A DNA stretch of 8,159 nucleotides from positions 1 through 8,159 of the forward strand of contig JAEDEQ010000072.1 in assembly GCA_016293225.1 (NCBI GenBank), read 5' to 3'. This DNA comes from Clostridiaceae bacterium. GTDB taxonomy: Bacteria; Bacillota; Clostridia; Oscillospirales; Acutalibacteraceae. Below the pieces are notes generated by a model. It had not been told where the DNA came from. It worked only from the letters and a program-made list of their open reading frames with translations, and did no database searches. Shown here one piece after another: positions 1 through 4,892 of the stretch. The position numbers and the translations under genes were made by a program. The first letter of the stretch is position 1, and every line of letters starts with the position of its first letter.

Positions 1-34
1 GATTGATTTGCATTTTGAACAAAACTATCCGGGC

Positions 35-76
35 AAAAATGGCTGCTGCAAGCGGAAAAGCTCCGCCGCAGCAGCC
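35..76 (-). terminator. Rho-independent terminator of argG
   Basis: Read on the minus strand, a 9-bp outer stem (GGCTGCTGC with GCAGCAGCC, 68-76 with 41-49) encloses a 5-bp inner stem (GCGGA with TCCGC) and a 5-nt loop, and is followed at once by ATTTTTGC. It starts about 30 nt after the argG stop, so it should end the argG transcript. No gene is seen between it and the window edge. Confidence 0.88.
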
Positions 77-106
77 AAAGAGAGGAGATATTAAGCTTTT
101 TAGAAA

Positions 107-1333
107 TCAAAGGTTGTTCTTTGCTTTCATCTTTGCCATAACCTTTGAGGGAAGACCGTAAAGATTGATGAAGCCCGTGGCGTCAGATTGATTGTAAACC
201 TCGTCCTCGTCAAAGGTTGCAATTTCGGGATCGTAAAGCGAAAACGGAGAGGTTACGCCTGCGTTTATCATGTTGCCCTTGTAAAGCTTGAGGGTAACGT
301 CGCCGGTGACGGTCTTCTGCGTTGTCTTGACAAAGCTGAGGATAGCCTCGGTCAGCGGAGAGAACCACTGCGCATTGTAAAGGATTTCGCCGAGCTTCTG
401 GGCAACAAGCGCCTTATAGTGAGCGGTCTCCTTGTCAAGGCAGAGGGTTTCAAGCACCTCGTGTGCTTTATAAAGGATAGTTCCGCCCGGAGTTTCATAT
501 ACGCCGCGGCATTTCATTCCGACAAGACGGTTTTCAACAATATCAAGAAGACCGATGCCGTTTGCTCCGCCAAGCTCGTTAAGCTTTGAAACAAGCTCAA
601 CCGCGTCCATTTCCTTGCCGTCAACCGCAGTGGGAACGCCCTTTTCAAAGTGAATGGTAACATAGGTCGGCTTATCGGGCGCCGCTTCGGGAGAAACGCC
701 CATTTCAAGGAAGCCTTTTTTATTGTAAAGCGGCTCGTTTGCCGGGTCCTCAAGGTCAAGACCCTCGTGCGAAAGGTGCCAGATGTTCTTATCCTTGGAG
801 TAGTTAGTCTCGCGGTTGATTTTGAGGGGGACGTTGTGCGCCTCGGCGTACTCGATCTCCTCCTCCCTTGACTTGATGCTCCACTCACGCCACGGAGCGA
901 TGATGGTCATCTCGGGAGCGAGGGACTTTATTGCAAGCTCAAAACGAACCTGATCGTTGCCCTTTCCCGTGCAGCCGTGGCAGATTGCGTCGGCACCCTC
1001 GGCCTTTGCAATTTCAACAAGTCTTTTTGCAATAAACGGACGGGCAAACGCCGTTCCGAGAAGATACTCTTCATATTTTGCGCCGGCCTGAACGCAGGGA
1101 AATACGCATTCTTCAAGCATTTCCTTTGTAACGTCCTCAACATAAAGCTTTGAAGCGCCGGTCTTGATTGCTTTTTCCTCAAGACCCTCAAGCTCGTCAG
1201 CCTGTCCGACATTGCCGGATACGGCGATGATTTCGGGATTGTTGTAGTTTTCCTTGAGCCACGGAATGATGATTGAAGTGTCAAGTCCGCCCGAGTAAGC
1301 AAGGACGATTTTTTTGATGTTTTCCTTTTTCAT
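107..1333 (-). CDS. argG: Argininosuccinate synthase
   Basis: The 408-residue protein joins citrulline and aspartate at the cost of ATP (to AMP and PPi), giving argininosuccinate in the cytoplasmic arginine pathway. The N-terminal pyrophosphatase-type P-loop AYSGGLDTS lies at residues 12-20. The conserved GCTGKGNDQVRFE stretch is at 120-132, and the C-terminal synthase half contains SPFSLYDPEIATFDED near 362-377. Length matches the family at about 400 residues. The ATG at 1333 is chosen because GGAGG lies 10 nt upstream (1344-1348) and the homologous N-terminus begins here. A longer reading to 1480 would run through the promoter and is unlikely. The gene has its own promoter, ArgR-like palindromes and terminator, so it appears monocistronic. 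argH, its usual partner, is not in the window. The stop is TGA. Family assignment is near certain. Confidence 0.97.
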   Translation of the reverse strand: MKKENIKKIVLAYSGGLDTSIIIPWLKENYNNPEIIAVSGNVGQADELEGLEEKAIKTGASKLYVEDVTKEMLEECVFPCVQAGAKYEEYLLGTAFARPFIAKRLVEIAKAEGADAICHGCTGKGNDQVRFELAIKSLAPEMTIIAPWREWSIKSREEEIEYAEAHNVPLKINRETNYSKDKNIWHLSHEGLDLEDPANEPLYNKKGFLEMGVSPEAAPDKPTYVTIHFEKGVPTAVDGKEMDAVELVSKLNELGGANGIGLLDIVENRLVGMKCRGVYETPGGTILYKAHEVLETLCLDKETAHYKALVAQKLGEILYNAQWFSPLTEAILSFVKTTQKTVTGDVTLKLYKGNMINAGVTSPFSLYDPEIATFDEDEVYNQSDATGFINLYGLPSKVMAKMKAKNNL

Positions 1334-1364
1334 AATACTTAAACCTCCGAACAGCTTTTTGTTT

Positions 1365-1379
1365 GGTGAGCAGCTCACC
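1365..1379 (-). promoter_or_regulatory. Perfect inverted repeat in argG leader
   Basis: GGTGAGC-A-GCTCACC is a perfect 7-bp inverted repeat in the argG 5' leader, 16 nt before the GGAGG ribosome site. As RNA it could form a 5-bp stem with a 5-nt loop. No U-run follows, so it is not a terminator. It may be a leader hairpin or a protein site. Function is unknown. Confidence 0.4.
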
Positions 1380-1384
1380 TGCGC

Positions 1385-1439
1385 TGTATCTTTATTCATT
1401 TGATGTTGATAATATACCACTATTTGCATAAATATGCAA
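1385..1439 (-). promoter_or_regulatory. argG promoter with two ARG-box-like operators
   Basis: On the minus strand, TTGCAT (1434-1439), a 17-nt spacer and TATATT (1411-1416) form a sigma-A type promoter, giving a leader of about 70 nt. The -35 lies inside a palindrome, TTGCATAAATATGCAA (1424-1439), whose core resembles the ArgR box TGAATWWWWATTCA with one symmetric change in each arm. A second site, TGAATAAAGATACA on the minus strand (1385-1398), lies just past the predicted start and matches 12 of 14 positions of that core. ArgR boxes in bacteria often occur in pairs at arginine biosynthesis promoters. The promoter is well supported; ArgR as the binder is inference. Confidence 0.7.
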
Positions 1440-1636
1440 GCATTTTTGAATATTTTTTTGATGTTTATACACTTTGACAAAGAAAGCGCCGGTCAAAGCA
1501 AAGGTTTTATTGAGTTTGAACAAGCTATCCTTAGCAAAGCGGAAAACAGCTCCGGCAGTTCAGCTTGCAAAAGGGCTTTTCCGCCGGGCAAAACAAAGGC
1601 CGCCGCAAAAGCGACAGCCGTGTATGTTTTCATTTT
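1440..1636. other. Gene-free gap between khpB and argG promoter
   Basis: No convincing gene is seen in this stretch. It holds a hairpin-plus-tail element (1515-1558) related to the one downstream of argG, and a CTTTGAC/GTCAAAG inverted repeat (1472-1478 with 1492-1498) without a T-run. A 46-codon minus-strand ORF starts at 1633 but has no ribosome site. No strong terminator for the khpB operon is visible, so some read-through into argG is possible. In many Firmicutes mnmE would follow khpB here; no trace of it was recognised. Confidence 0.6.
1515..1558 (-). repeat. Hairpin-plus-tail element, copy B (copy A at 14-67)
   Basis: On the minus strand this reads CCGGAGCTGTTTTCCGC, then TTTGC, GGATAG and TTGTTCAAA. 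The region after argG (14-67) has GCGGAGCTTTTCCGC, then TTTGC, GGATAG and TTGTTCAAA in the same order and spacing, apart from a 14-nt insertion that completes the outer argG terminator stem. Both copies lie about 40-125 nt downstream of a minus-strand gene. This suggests a duplicated or dispersed 3'-flanking unit. Alignment was by eye. Confidence 0.45.
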
Positions 1637-2680
1637 TCAGTTGATTTTGCCGTAGAGCGAAACGCCCTGGGCGCCTGCGTCGGTCTTGGGCGCTCTTTGA
1701 ACAGCGTCAGACTTCGGCGCGGCATTGCTTCTTCTCGGTCCGCCGGAGGAACGTCTGCCCCCGCGTCCTCTGTTATAGCCGCCCTTTGAGGGGTGAGTCG
1801 GCTTTACGCCCTCCTCAAGGCTGATAACAACGCGCCTTGAAAGATCCGCGCCCACGGAGTATGAGGTGACGCCCTCAACCTCCTGAATGGCCGTATGGAT
1901 AATGCGGCGCTCATAGGGGTTCATCGGCTCAAAGGTGAAGTTTCTGCCGTATTTAAGAACCTTTTGCGCGTTCTTTTTTGCAAGCGAACAAAGAGCCGCT
2001 TTCCTCTTTTCGCGGTAATTTCCGACATTGACGGAAATTCTGGAGTATTCGTTCTCTGCTTTATTCTTTCCTGCAACAAGGCGTGCAAGATACTGAATTG
2101 AATCGAGCGTTTCGCCGCGTCTGCCGATTACGATGCCGTAATCGTCGGCGCAGTCAAGCTCAAGCAAAATCTCGTTTTCCTCAAGGAGGAACGCCTTAAC
2201 GTCAACGCTCTGAACGCCCATGCCCTTGATGACATTAACAAGGTACTCGGCGGCCTTTTGTGCGCCGGGCTTGTTTTCAAGCGTAATCTCGGTGCGCGGG
2301 GCTTCTGCCGCTTCGGGAGCGCTCTTTGCGGGAGCGGCTTTTTGCGCAGGCTTTGCCTCCTGCTTTTTCTGCGGTCTTGCGGCAGGCGCTTTCTGTGCGG
2401 CTGCGGAAGCCGGAGCCTTTGCGGCCGGCTTTTTCTGTGCGGCCTCGGGCGCCGGAGCTTTTGCGGCCGGCTGTTTTTCCCGGGGCTTTACCTCGTCGGG
2501 CGTTTCATAAAAAGCGCGGGCCTCGGCTTTTTTTCCGCCGAAAAGACCGAGAACTTTTTTGGTGGGCATTACAACAATTTCCGAATGAACCTCTGCGCCG
2601 GCAGGAGCGTTAAGCGCTGCCTTTGCGTTTGCGATTGCTTCTTCAATCGTTGCGCCCTGTCCTTTTGCTTCATGAATCAT
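1637..2680 (-). CDS. khpB: KhpB/Jag RNA-binding protein (Jag-N, KH, R3H)
   Basis: This 347-residue protein has a Jag-N domain at about 1-55 (IHEAKGQGATIEEAIANA at the start and VLGLFGGKKAEARAF near 43-57). An Ala/Pro/Lys-rich linker spans about 65-128. A KH domain at about 135-213 carries the RNA-contacting loop IGRRG (185-189), and an R3H domain at about 218-290 carries RxxxH (R258, H262 in NPYERRIIH). KhpB in Firmicutes pairs with KhpA and binds many transcripts, affecting cell elongation and division. KhpA is not in this window. The C-terminal tail is unusual: about 55 basic, Gly/Arg/Ser-rich residues with GRGGRR and GGPRR, resembling an RGG-type RNA-binding tail. The gene lies 28 nt after yidC, as expected for one operon. 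A GGTGG stretch precedes the ATG by about 9 nt. Older names are jag and spoIIIJ-associated protein. Confidence 0.93.
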   Translation of the reverse strand: MIHEAKGQGATIEEAIANAKAALNAPAGAEVHSEIVVMPTKKVLGLFGGKKAEARAFYETPDEVKPREKQPAAKAPAPEAAQKKPAAKAPASAAAQKAPAARPQKKQEAKPAQKAAPAKSAPEAAEAPRTEITLENKPGAQKAAEYLVNVIKGMGVQSVDVKAFLLEENEILLELDCADDYGIVIGRRGETLDSIQYLARLVAGKNKAENEYSRISVNVGNYREKRKAALCSLAKKNAQKVLKYGRNFTFEPMNPYERRIIHTAIQEVEGVTSYSVGADLSRRVVISLEEGVKPTHPSKGGYNRGRGGRRSSGGPRRSNAAPKSDAVQRAPKTDAGAQGVSLYGKIN

Positions 2681-2708
2681 TAGTTATCACCACCGTATCC
2701 GGTTAGAG

Positions 2709-3686
2709 TTATTGGTCTGCTTTAACAGCAGTTTTTGTTTTTTCATAGGAACGTCTGTAAATGGTTTCGTCAACCATAAGCCTTGCAATGGTTTTCCTCG
2801 GCGCATAAATTCTTCCGAGAATGAGGGTCTGGAAGAAGGCGAGGATGTTTGAAAGGATCCAGTACATACCCATTCCTGCGGGGAACTGGAAAGTGAACCA
2901 CAGGGACATGAGCGGCATTGTGAGCATCATGCAGCCCATCATCTGGGCATTCTCCATTCCGCCGGGGTTGCTTTTCTTTTGTCTGATCTGGGTCAGAACG
3001 CTCGTAAGCATTGACGTTGCGAAAGATAAAAGAGGTATAAGGAGTAAAACTTTCGCCTCGGTTGATGCGGTGCCGAGCGTTTTGAGGGTTGAAAACTGAG
3101 GAATTGCTCCGAGGTCAACGCCGAAAACGGTGAAGTCAAAATCCCTGATTTTTTCAATCGCTTCGGGATATTTTGCTGCCGTTGCGGGAATCTTTCTGAG
3201 GAGAGCGTCAAGATTTGCAATAGCTGCCGATTCTGCATAGGCCGCGCTGTTTCCGGTGAGTCCGAGCGTGGTTTTTGCAACGGAGCAAAGCGTGTTGACA
3301 AAGTCTTTCGGAATATCAAGAACGTAAACAAGCGGATTTCTTACTACGCCGTAAAGACCCCAGAGAATTGGAAGCTGGAAAAGCAGCGGCATACAGCTGC
3401 TCGTCATGGCGTTGTAGCCCTCGCGCTGATAAAGCTCGTTGGTCTCCTCCTGAATTTTCTGATTTTTTTCGGCCGGAGCATAGTCCTGATATTTTTCTCT
3501 GATTCTCTTAAGCTTCGGCTGAAGTCTTACGGTTTTTGCGGAGCCTTTCTGCTGGTGAATGGTTGACGGAAGCAGAATCAGGCGGAAAAACAGGGTAAAA
3601 ATCAAAAGAGCCAGTCCGTAGTTATTGATGAACTGATAGAGAATTCTGAAGAGAAAACCGAAAATGGAGTATAGGAAATCGAACAT
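2709..3686 (-). CDS. yidC: Membrane protein insertase YidC/OxaA
   Basis: The 325-residue insertase places proteins in the cytoplasmic membrane, alone or with SecYEG. The first membrane segment (about 22-40) holds the conserved Arg (R35 in FFRLILLP) that faces the hydrophilic groove. A charged cytoplasmic hairpin follows (about 45-95), then membrane segments at about 97-123, 211-232, 250-267 and 272-292, and a basic tail (RKTIARL onward). There is no lipobox or long signal peptide, unlike Bacillus SpoIIIJ, and no large proteobacterial periplasmic domain. The outside loop between the second and third segments (about 124-208) is long for a Gram-positive YidC, which explains the extra length over the roughly 260-275 residues of Bacillus homologues. 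GGAGG lies 7 nt before the ATG (3694-3698). It follows yidD by 87 nt and precedes khpB by 28 nt, so one operon is likely. Confidence 0.95.
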   Translation of the reverse strand: MFDFLYSIFGFLFRILYQFINNYGLALLIFTLFFRLILLPSTIHQQKGSAKTVRLQPKLKRIREKYQDYAPAEKNQKIQEETNELYQREGYNAMTSSCMPLLFQLPILWGLYGVVRNPLVYVLDIPKDFVNTLCSVAKTTLGLTGNSAAYAESAAIANLDALLRKIPATAAKYPEAIEKIRDFDFTVFGVDLGAIPQFSTLKTLGTASTEAKVLLLIPLLSFATSMLTSVLTQIRQKKSNPGGMENAQMMGCMMLTMPLMSLWFTFQFPAGMGMYWILSNILAFFQTLILGRIYAPRKTIARLMVDETIYRRSYEKTKTAVKADQ

Positions 3687-3741
3687 TGGATATCCTCCGT
3701 AAAATTATTCCGTCTGACATTGAAGAGCCTTTTGCGCTTTC

Positions 3742-3760
3742 CCGGCAAACGGTTGTCCGG
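3742..3760 (-). other. Small hairpin in yidD-yidC gap
   Basis: CCGGCAA (3742-3748) can pair with TTG-T-CCGG (3753-3760), giving 7 bp with one bulged T and an ACGG loop, in the 87-nt gap between yidD and yidC. No T-run follows on the minus strand, so it is not a terminator. It could be an mRNA processing or stability element. Support is weak. Confidence 0.25.
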
Positions 3761-3773
3761 CGCAGGAAAAAAC

Positions 3774-4010
3774 CTACCTGCGTTTTTCCTTTTCGCGCTT
3801 GGGCGGAACGGGGTCGTAGCCGCCTTTTGAAAGCGGATTGCAGCGAAGCACGCGCCACAAAGCAAGCAAAAAGCCCTTGAAAGCGCCGTGCGTTTCAATA
3901 GCCTCGACAGCGTAGCACGAGCAGGTCGGATAGTAGCGGCACATGGCCGGAAGATGGGGAGAGATGTGCTTGCGATAAAAACGAATTATTGAAAGAAGAA
4001 AGTTTTTCAT
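3774..4010 (-). CDS. yidD: Membrane protein insertion efficiency factor YidD
   Basis: The 78-residue protein carries the family hallmarks: an amphipathic N-terminus (LLSIIRFYRKHISPHLP), the cysteine motif CRYYPTCSCYAVEAIE at about 24-39, and RCNPLSKGGYDPVP at about 56-69, then a short basic tail. It is a peripheral protein on the inner face of the membrane that helps YidC-dependent insertion. Its start overlaps the rnpA stop as ATGA (4007-4010), which implies translational coupling. yidC follows 87 nt later. Length is usual for the family. The stop is TAG. Confidence 0.95.
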   Translation of the reverse strand: MKNFLLSIIRFYRKHISPHLPAMCRYYPTCSCYAVEAIETHGAFKGFLLALWRVLRCNPLSKGGYDPVPPKREKEKRR

Positions 4011-4357
4011 TCTTCACTCTCCGCAACTTTAAGCTCCTTCAGCATGGCGAGCATAATCGGCTCAAGCTGAGTGCTTTTTTTAAACTTCGTCCTTGTTCTT
4101 GCAACAAAAACAAGATCCCAGTTACCCCTGACGCAGCCGGAATTAAAAACGTTTTGAAAAGCGGCTCTGATAATCCTGCGGGAGCGGTTGCGTTCAACGG
4201 CATTGCCGATTTTTTTGCCCGTTGTTATTCCGACGCGGCAAACGCCCGCGCGGTTTTTCATCGCATAGACAACCAATACTGCCTTTTGCACGGACTTTCC
4301 TTTATAATAAAGGCGCTTGAAGTCCTTGTTCTGATTAAGCGAAACATATTTTTGCAA
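4007..4357 (-). CDS. rnpA: Ribonuclease P protein component
   Basis: The basic protein subunit binds the RNase P RNA and aids 5' maturation of tRNAs. The diagnostic motif VGITTGKKIGNAVERNRSRR is present, preceded by SLNQNKDFKRLYYKGKS, which matches the usual N-terminal substrate-binding region. There is no in-frame ATG near the N-terminus. I choose TTG at 4357 (protein starting QKYVSLNQ, 116 residues) because it fits the family N-terminus and has GGGA 10 nt upstream. A TTG at 4378 would add seven residues (TTG then RWDLIF) but sits 3 nt after a GC-rich hairpin and lacks a ribosome site. It lies 60 nt after rpmH and overlaps yidD by 4 nt. The identity is secure; the exact start is not. Confidence 0.93.
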   Translation of the reverse strand: MQKYVSLNQNKDFKRLYYKGKSVQKAVLVVYAMKNRAGVCRVGITTGKKIGNAVERNRSRRIIRAAFQNVFNSGCVRGNWDLVFVARTRTKFKKSTQLEPIMLAMLKELKVAESEE

Positions 4358-4381
4358 AAAAATCAAATCCCAACGCAAATT

Positions 4382-4395
4382 GCGCCCGAGGGCGC
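4382..4395 (-). promoter_or_regulatory. GC-rich hairpin between rpmH and rnpA
   Basis: GCGCCCGAGGGCGC forms a 5-bp GC stem with a 4-nt loop (GCGCC, CTCG, GGCGC on the minus strand). A T7 run lies about 20 nt further on, inside the rnpA start region, too far for a standard terminator. It might serve as a partial attenuator or mRNA processing point that lets L34 be made in excess over RnpA. The structure is seen; the role is inferred. Confidence 0.4.
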
Positions 4396-4417
4396 CGGAA
4401 CTTAAGCAGATACCGGA

Positions 4418-4552
4418 TTAATAGGTGAGCTGCTTGCGGCCCTTTGAACGTCTGCGGGCAAGAACCTTGCGTCCGTTCCTTGTTGCCATTCTTTTTCTGA
4501 AGCCGTGCTCCATCTTTCTGTGGCGTTTTTTGGGTTGATAAGTCCTTTTCAC
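4418..4552 (-). CDS. rpmH: 50S ribosomal protein L34
   Basis: The 44-codon gene encodes a very basic protein starting KRTYQPKKRHRKMEHGFRKR and ending RRRSKGRKQLTY, a full-length match to bacterial L34, which sits in the large ribosomal subunit bound to 23S rRNA. The start is GTG, fixed by the conserved N-terminus and by AAAAGGAGG with 8 nt spacing (GGAGG at 4561-4565). The stop is TAA. It heads the cluster rnpA-yidD-yidC-khpB on the same strand, behind a consensus promoter and a structured leader of about 115 nt. Confidence 0.96.
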   Translation of the reverse strand: MKRTYQPKKRHRKMEHGFRKRMATRNGRKVLARRRSKGRKQLTY

Positions 4553-4581
4553 GGTGTATACCTCCTTTTAATTTGATATCT

Positions 4582-4656
4582 AACGGTGAAAACCGTTTTA
4601 AGCATACTCGGGAACAGTCTGTTGCAGGTTCAGGGCAAAAAAGCCGAACCCAACAG
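4582..4656 (-). promoter_or_regulatory. Structured rpmH leader: two hairpins
   Basis: The rpmH 5' leader contains a long hairpin at 4619-4656: stems of 6 bp (CTGTTG/CAACAG), 5 bp (GGTTC/GAACC) and 3 bp (GGC/GCC), separated by two 2-nt bulges on one side, with a loop of six T's in the minus-strand reading. A second perfect hairpin, AACGGT-TTTC-ACCGTT (4582-4597), lies about 17 nt before the ribosome site. This could be an autoregulatory or stability leader for L34. I recognise no named leader family. The structures are visible; regulation is inferred. Confidence 0.5.
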
Positions 4657-4675
4657 CTATACCTTGCATTTTGAC

Positions 4676-4705
4676 ATTATATATCAAAAGAGTCTGTTCT
4701 GTCAA
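4676..4705 (-). promoter_or_regulatory. Promoter of the rpmH-rnpA-yidD-yidC-khpB cluster
   Basis: On the minus strand, a perfect TTGACA (4700-4705) and a perfect TATAAT (4676-4681) are 18 nt apart, a near-ideal housekeeping sigma promoter that fits the demand for ribosomal protein. Predicted start is near 4669, leaving a leader of about 115 nt. No other strong promoter was noticed within the cluster. Confidence 0.88.
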
Positions 4706-4750
4706 TGATTTTTAATAAACTTTTGCGTGCGGACGGATTTCCTTTCCTCA

Positions 4751-4779
4751 TTGACTTATCACGAATTTTGTAATATAAT
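4751..4779 (+). promoter_or_regulatory. ychF promoter
   Basis: TTGACT (4751-4756) and TATAAT (4774-4779) are 17 nt apart, a strong sigma-A type promoter. The start is predicted near 4786, so the leader to ychF is about 105 nt and carries a compact RNA structure. It is divergent from the rpmH promoter, with about 45 bp between the two -35 boxes. Confidence 0.85.
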
Positions 4780-4787
4780 GACAAATA

Positions 4788-4835
4788 TGTAATCCCGGCG
4801 GCCGCCGGTTTATAGTATATACTATTTTAATTACA
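4788..4835 (+). promoter_or_regulatory. Putative three-way-junction RNA in ychF leader
   Basis: Right after the predicted transcription start, TGTAAT (4788-4793) can pair with ATTACA (4830-4835) to close two perfect hairpins: CCGGC-GGCC-GCCGG (4795-4808) and ATAGT-ATAT-ACTAT (4812-4825). Junction strands are 1, 3 and 4 nt. All three arms are perfectly complementary within 48 nt. It could be a regulatory leader or protein-binding RNA, or two adjacent DNA palindromes acting as operators. It matches no riboswitch I recognise. Confidence 0.5.
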
Positions 4836-4892
4836 AATAGCGGCCCTGCCGGAAATAAGAACAGGAATTCTTAAAAAGAGGTTTTTGATAAT

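Noticed and set aside
1334..1480. 49-codon N-terminal extension of argG in the same frame
   Set aside because: It would cover the -10, the -35 and both ARG-like boxes. The ATG at 1333 has GGAGG at good spacing and matches the family N-terminus.
1493..1633. 46-codon minus-strand ORF starting 3 nt after the khpB stop (MKTYTAVAFAAAF at the start)
   Set aside because: It has no ribosome site, no recognisable domain, and its second half overlaps the hairpin-plus-tail element shared with the argG 3' flank. Most likely non-coding.
2220..2683. Plus-strand ORFs opposite khpB, rich in Ala, Gly, Cys and Phe
   Set aside because: They are shadows of the Ala/Lys/Pro linker of khpB. No promoter or ribosome site was seen, and the minus-strand frame has clear KH and R3H domains.
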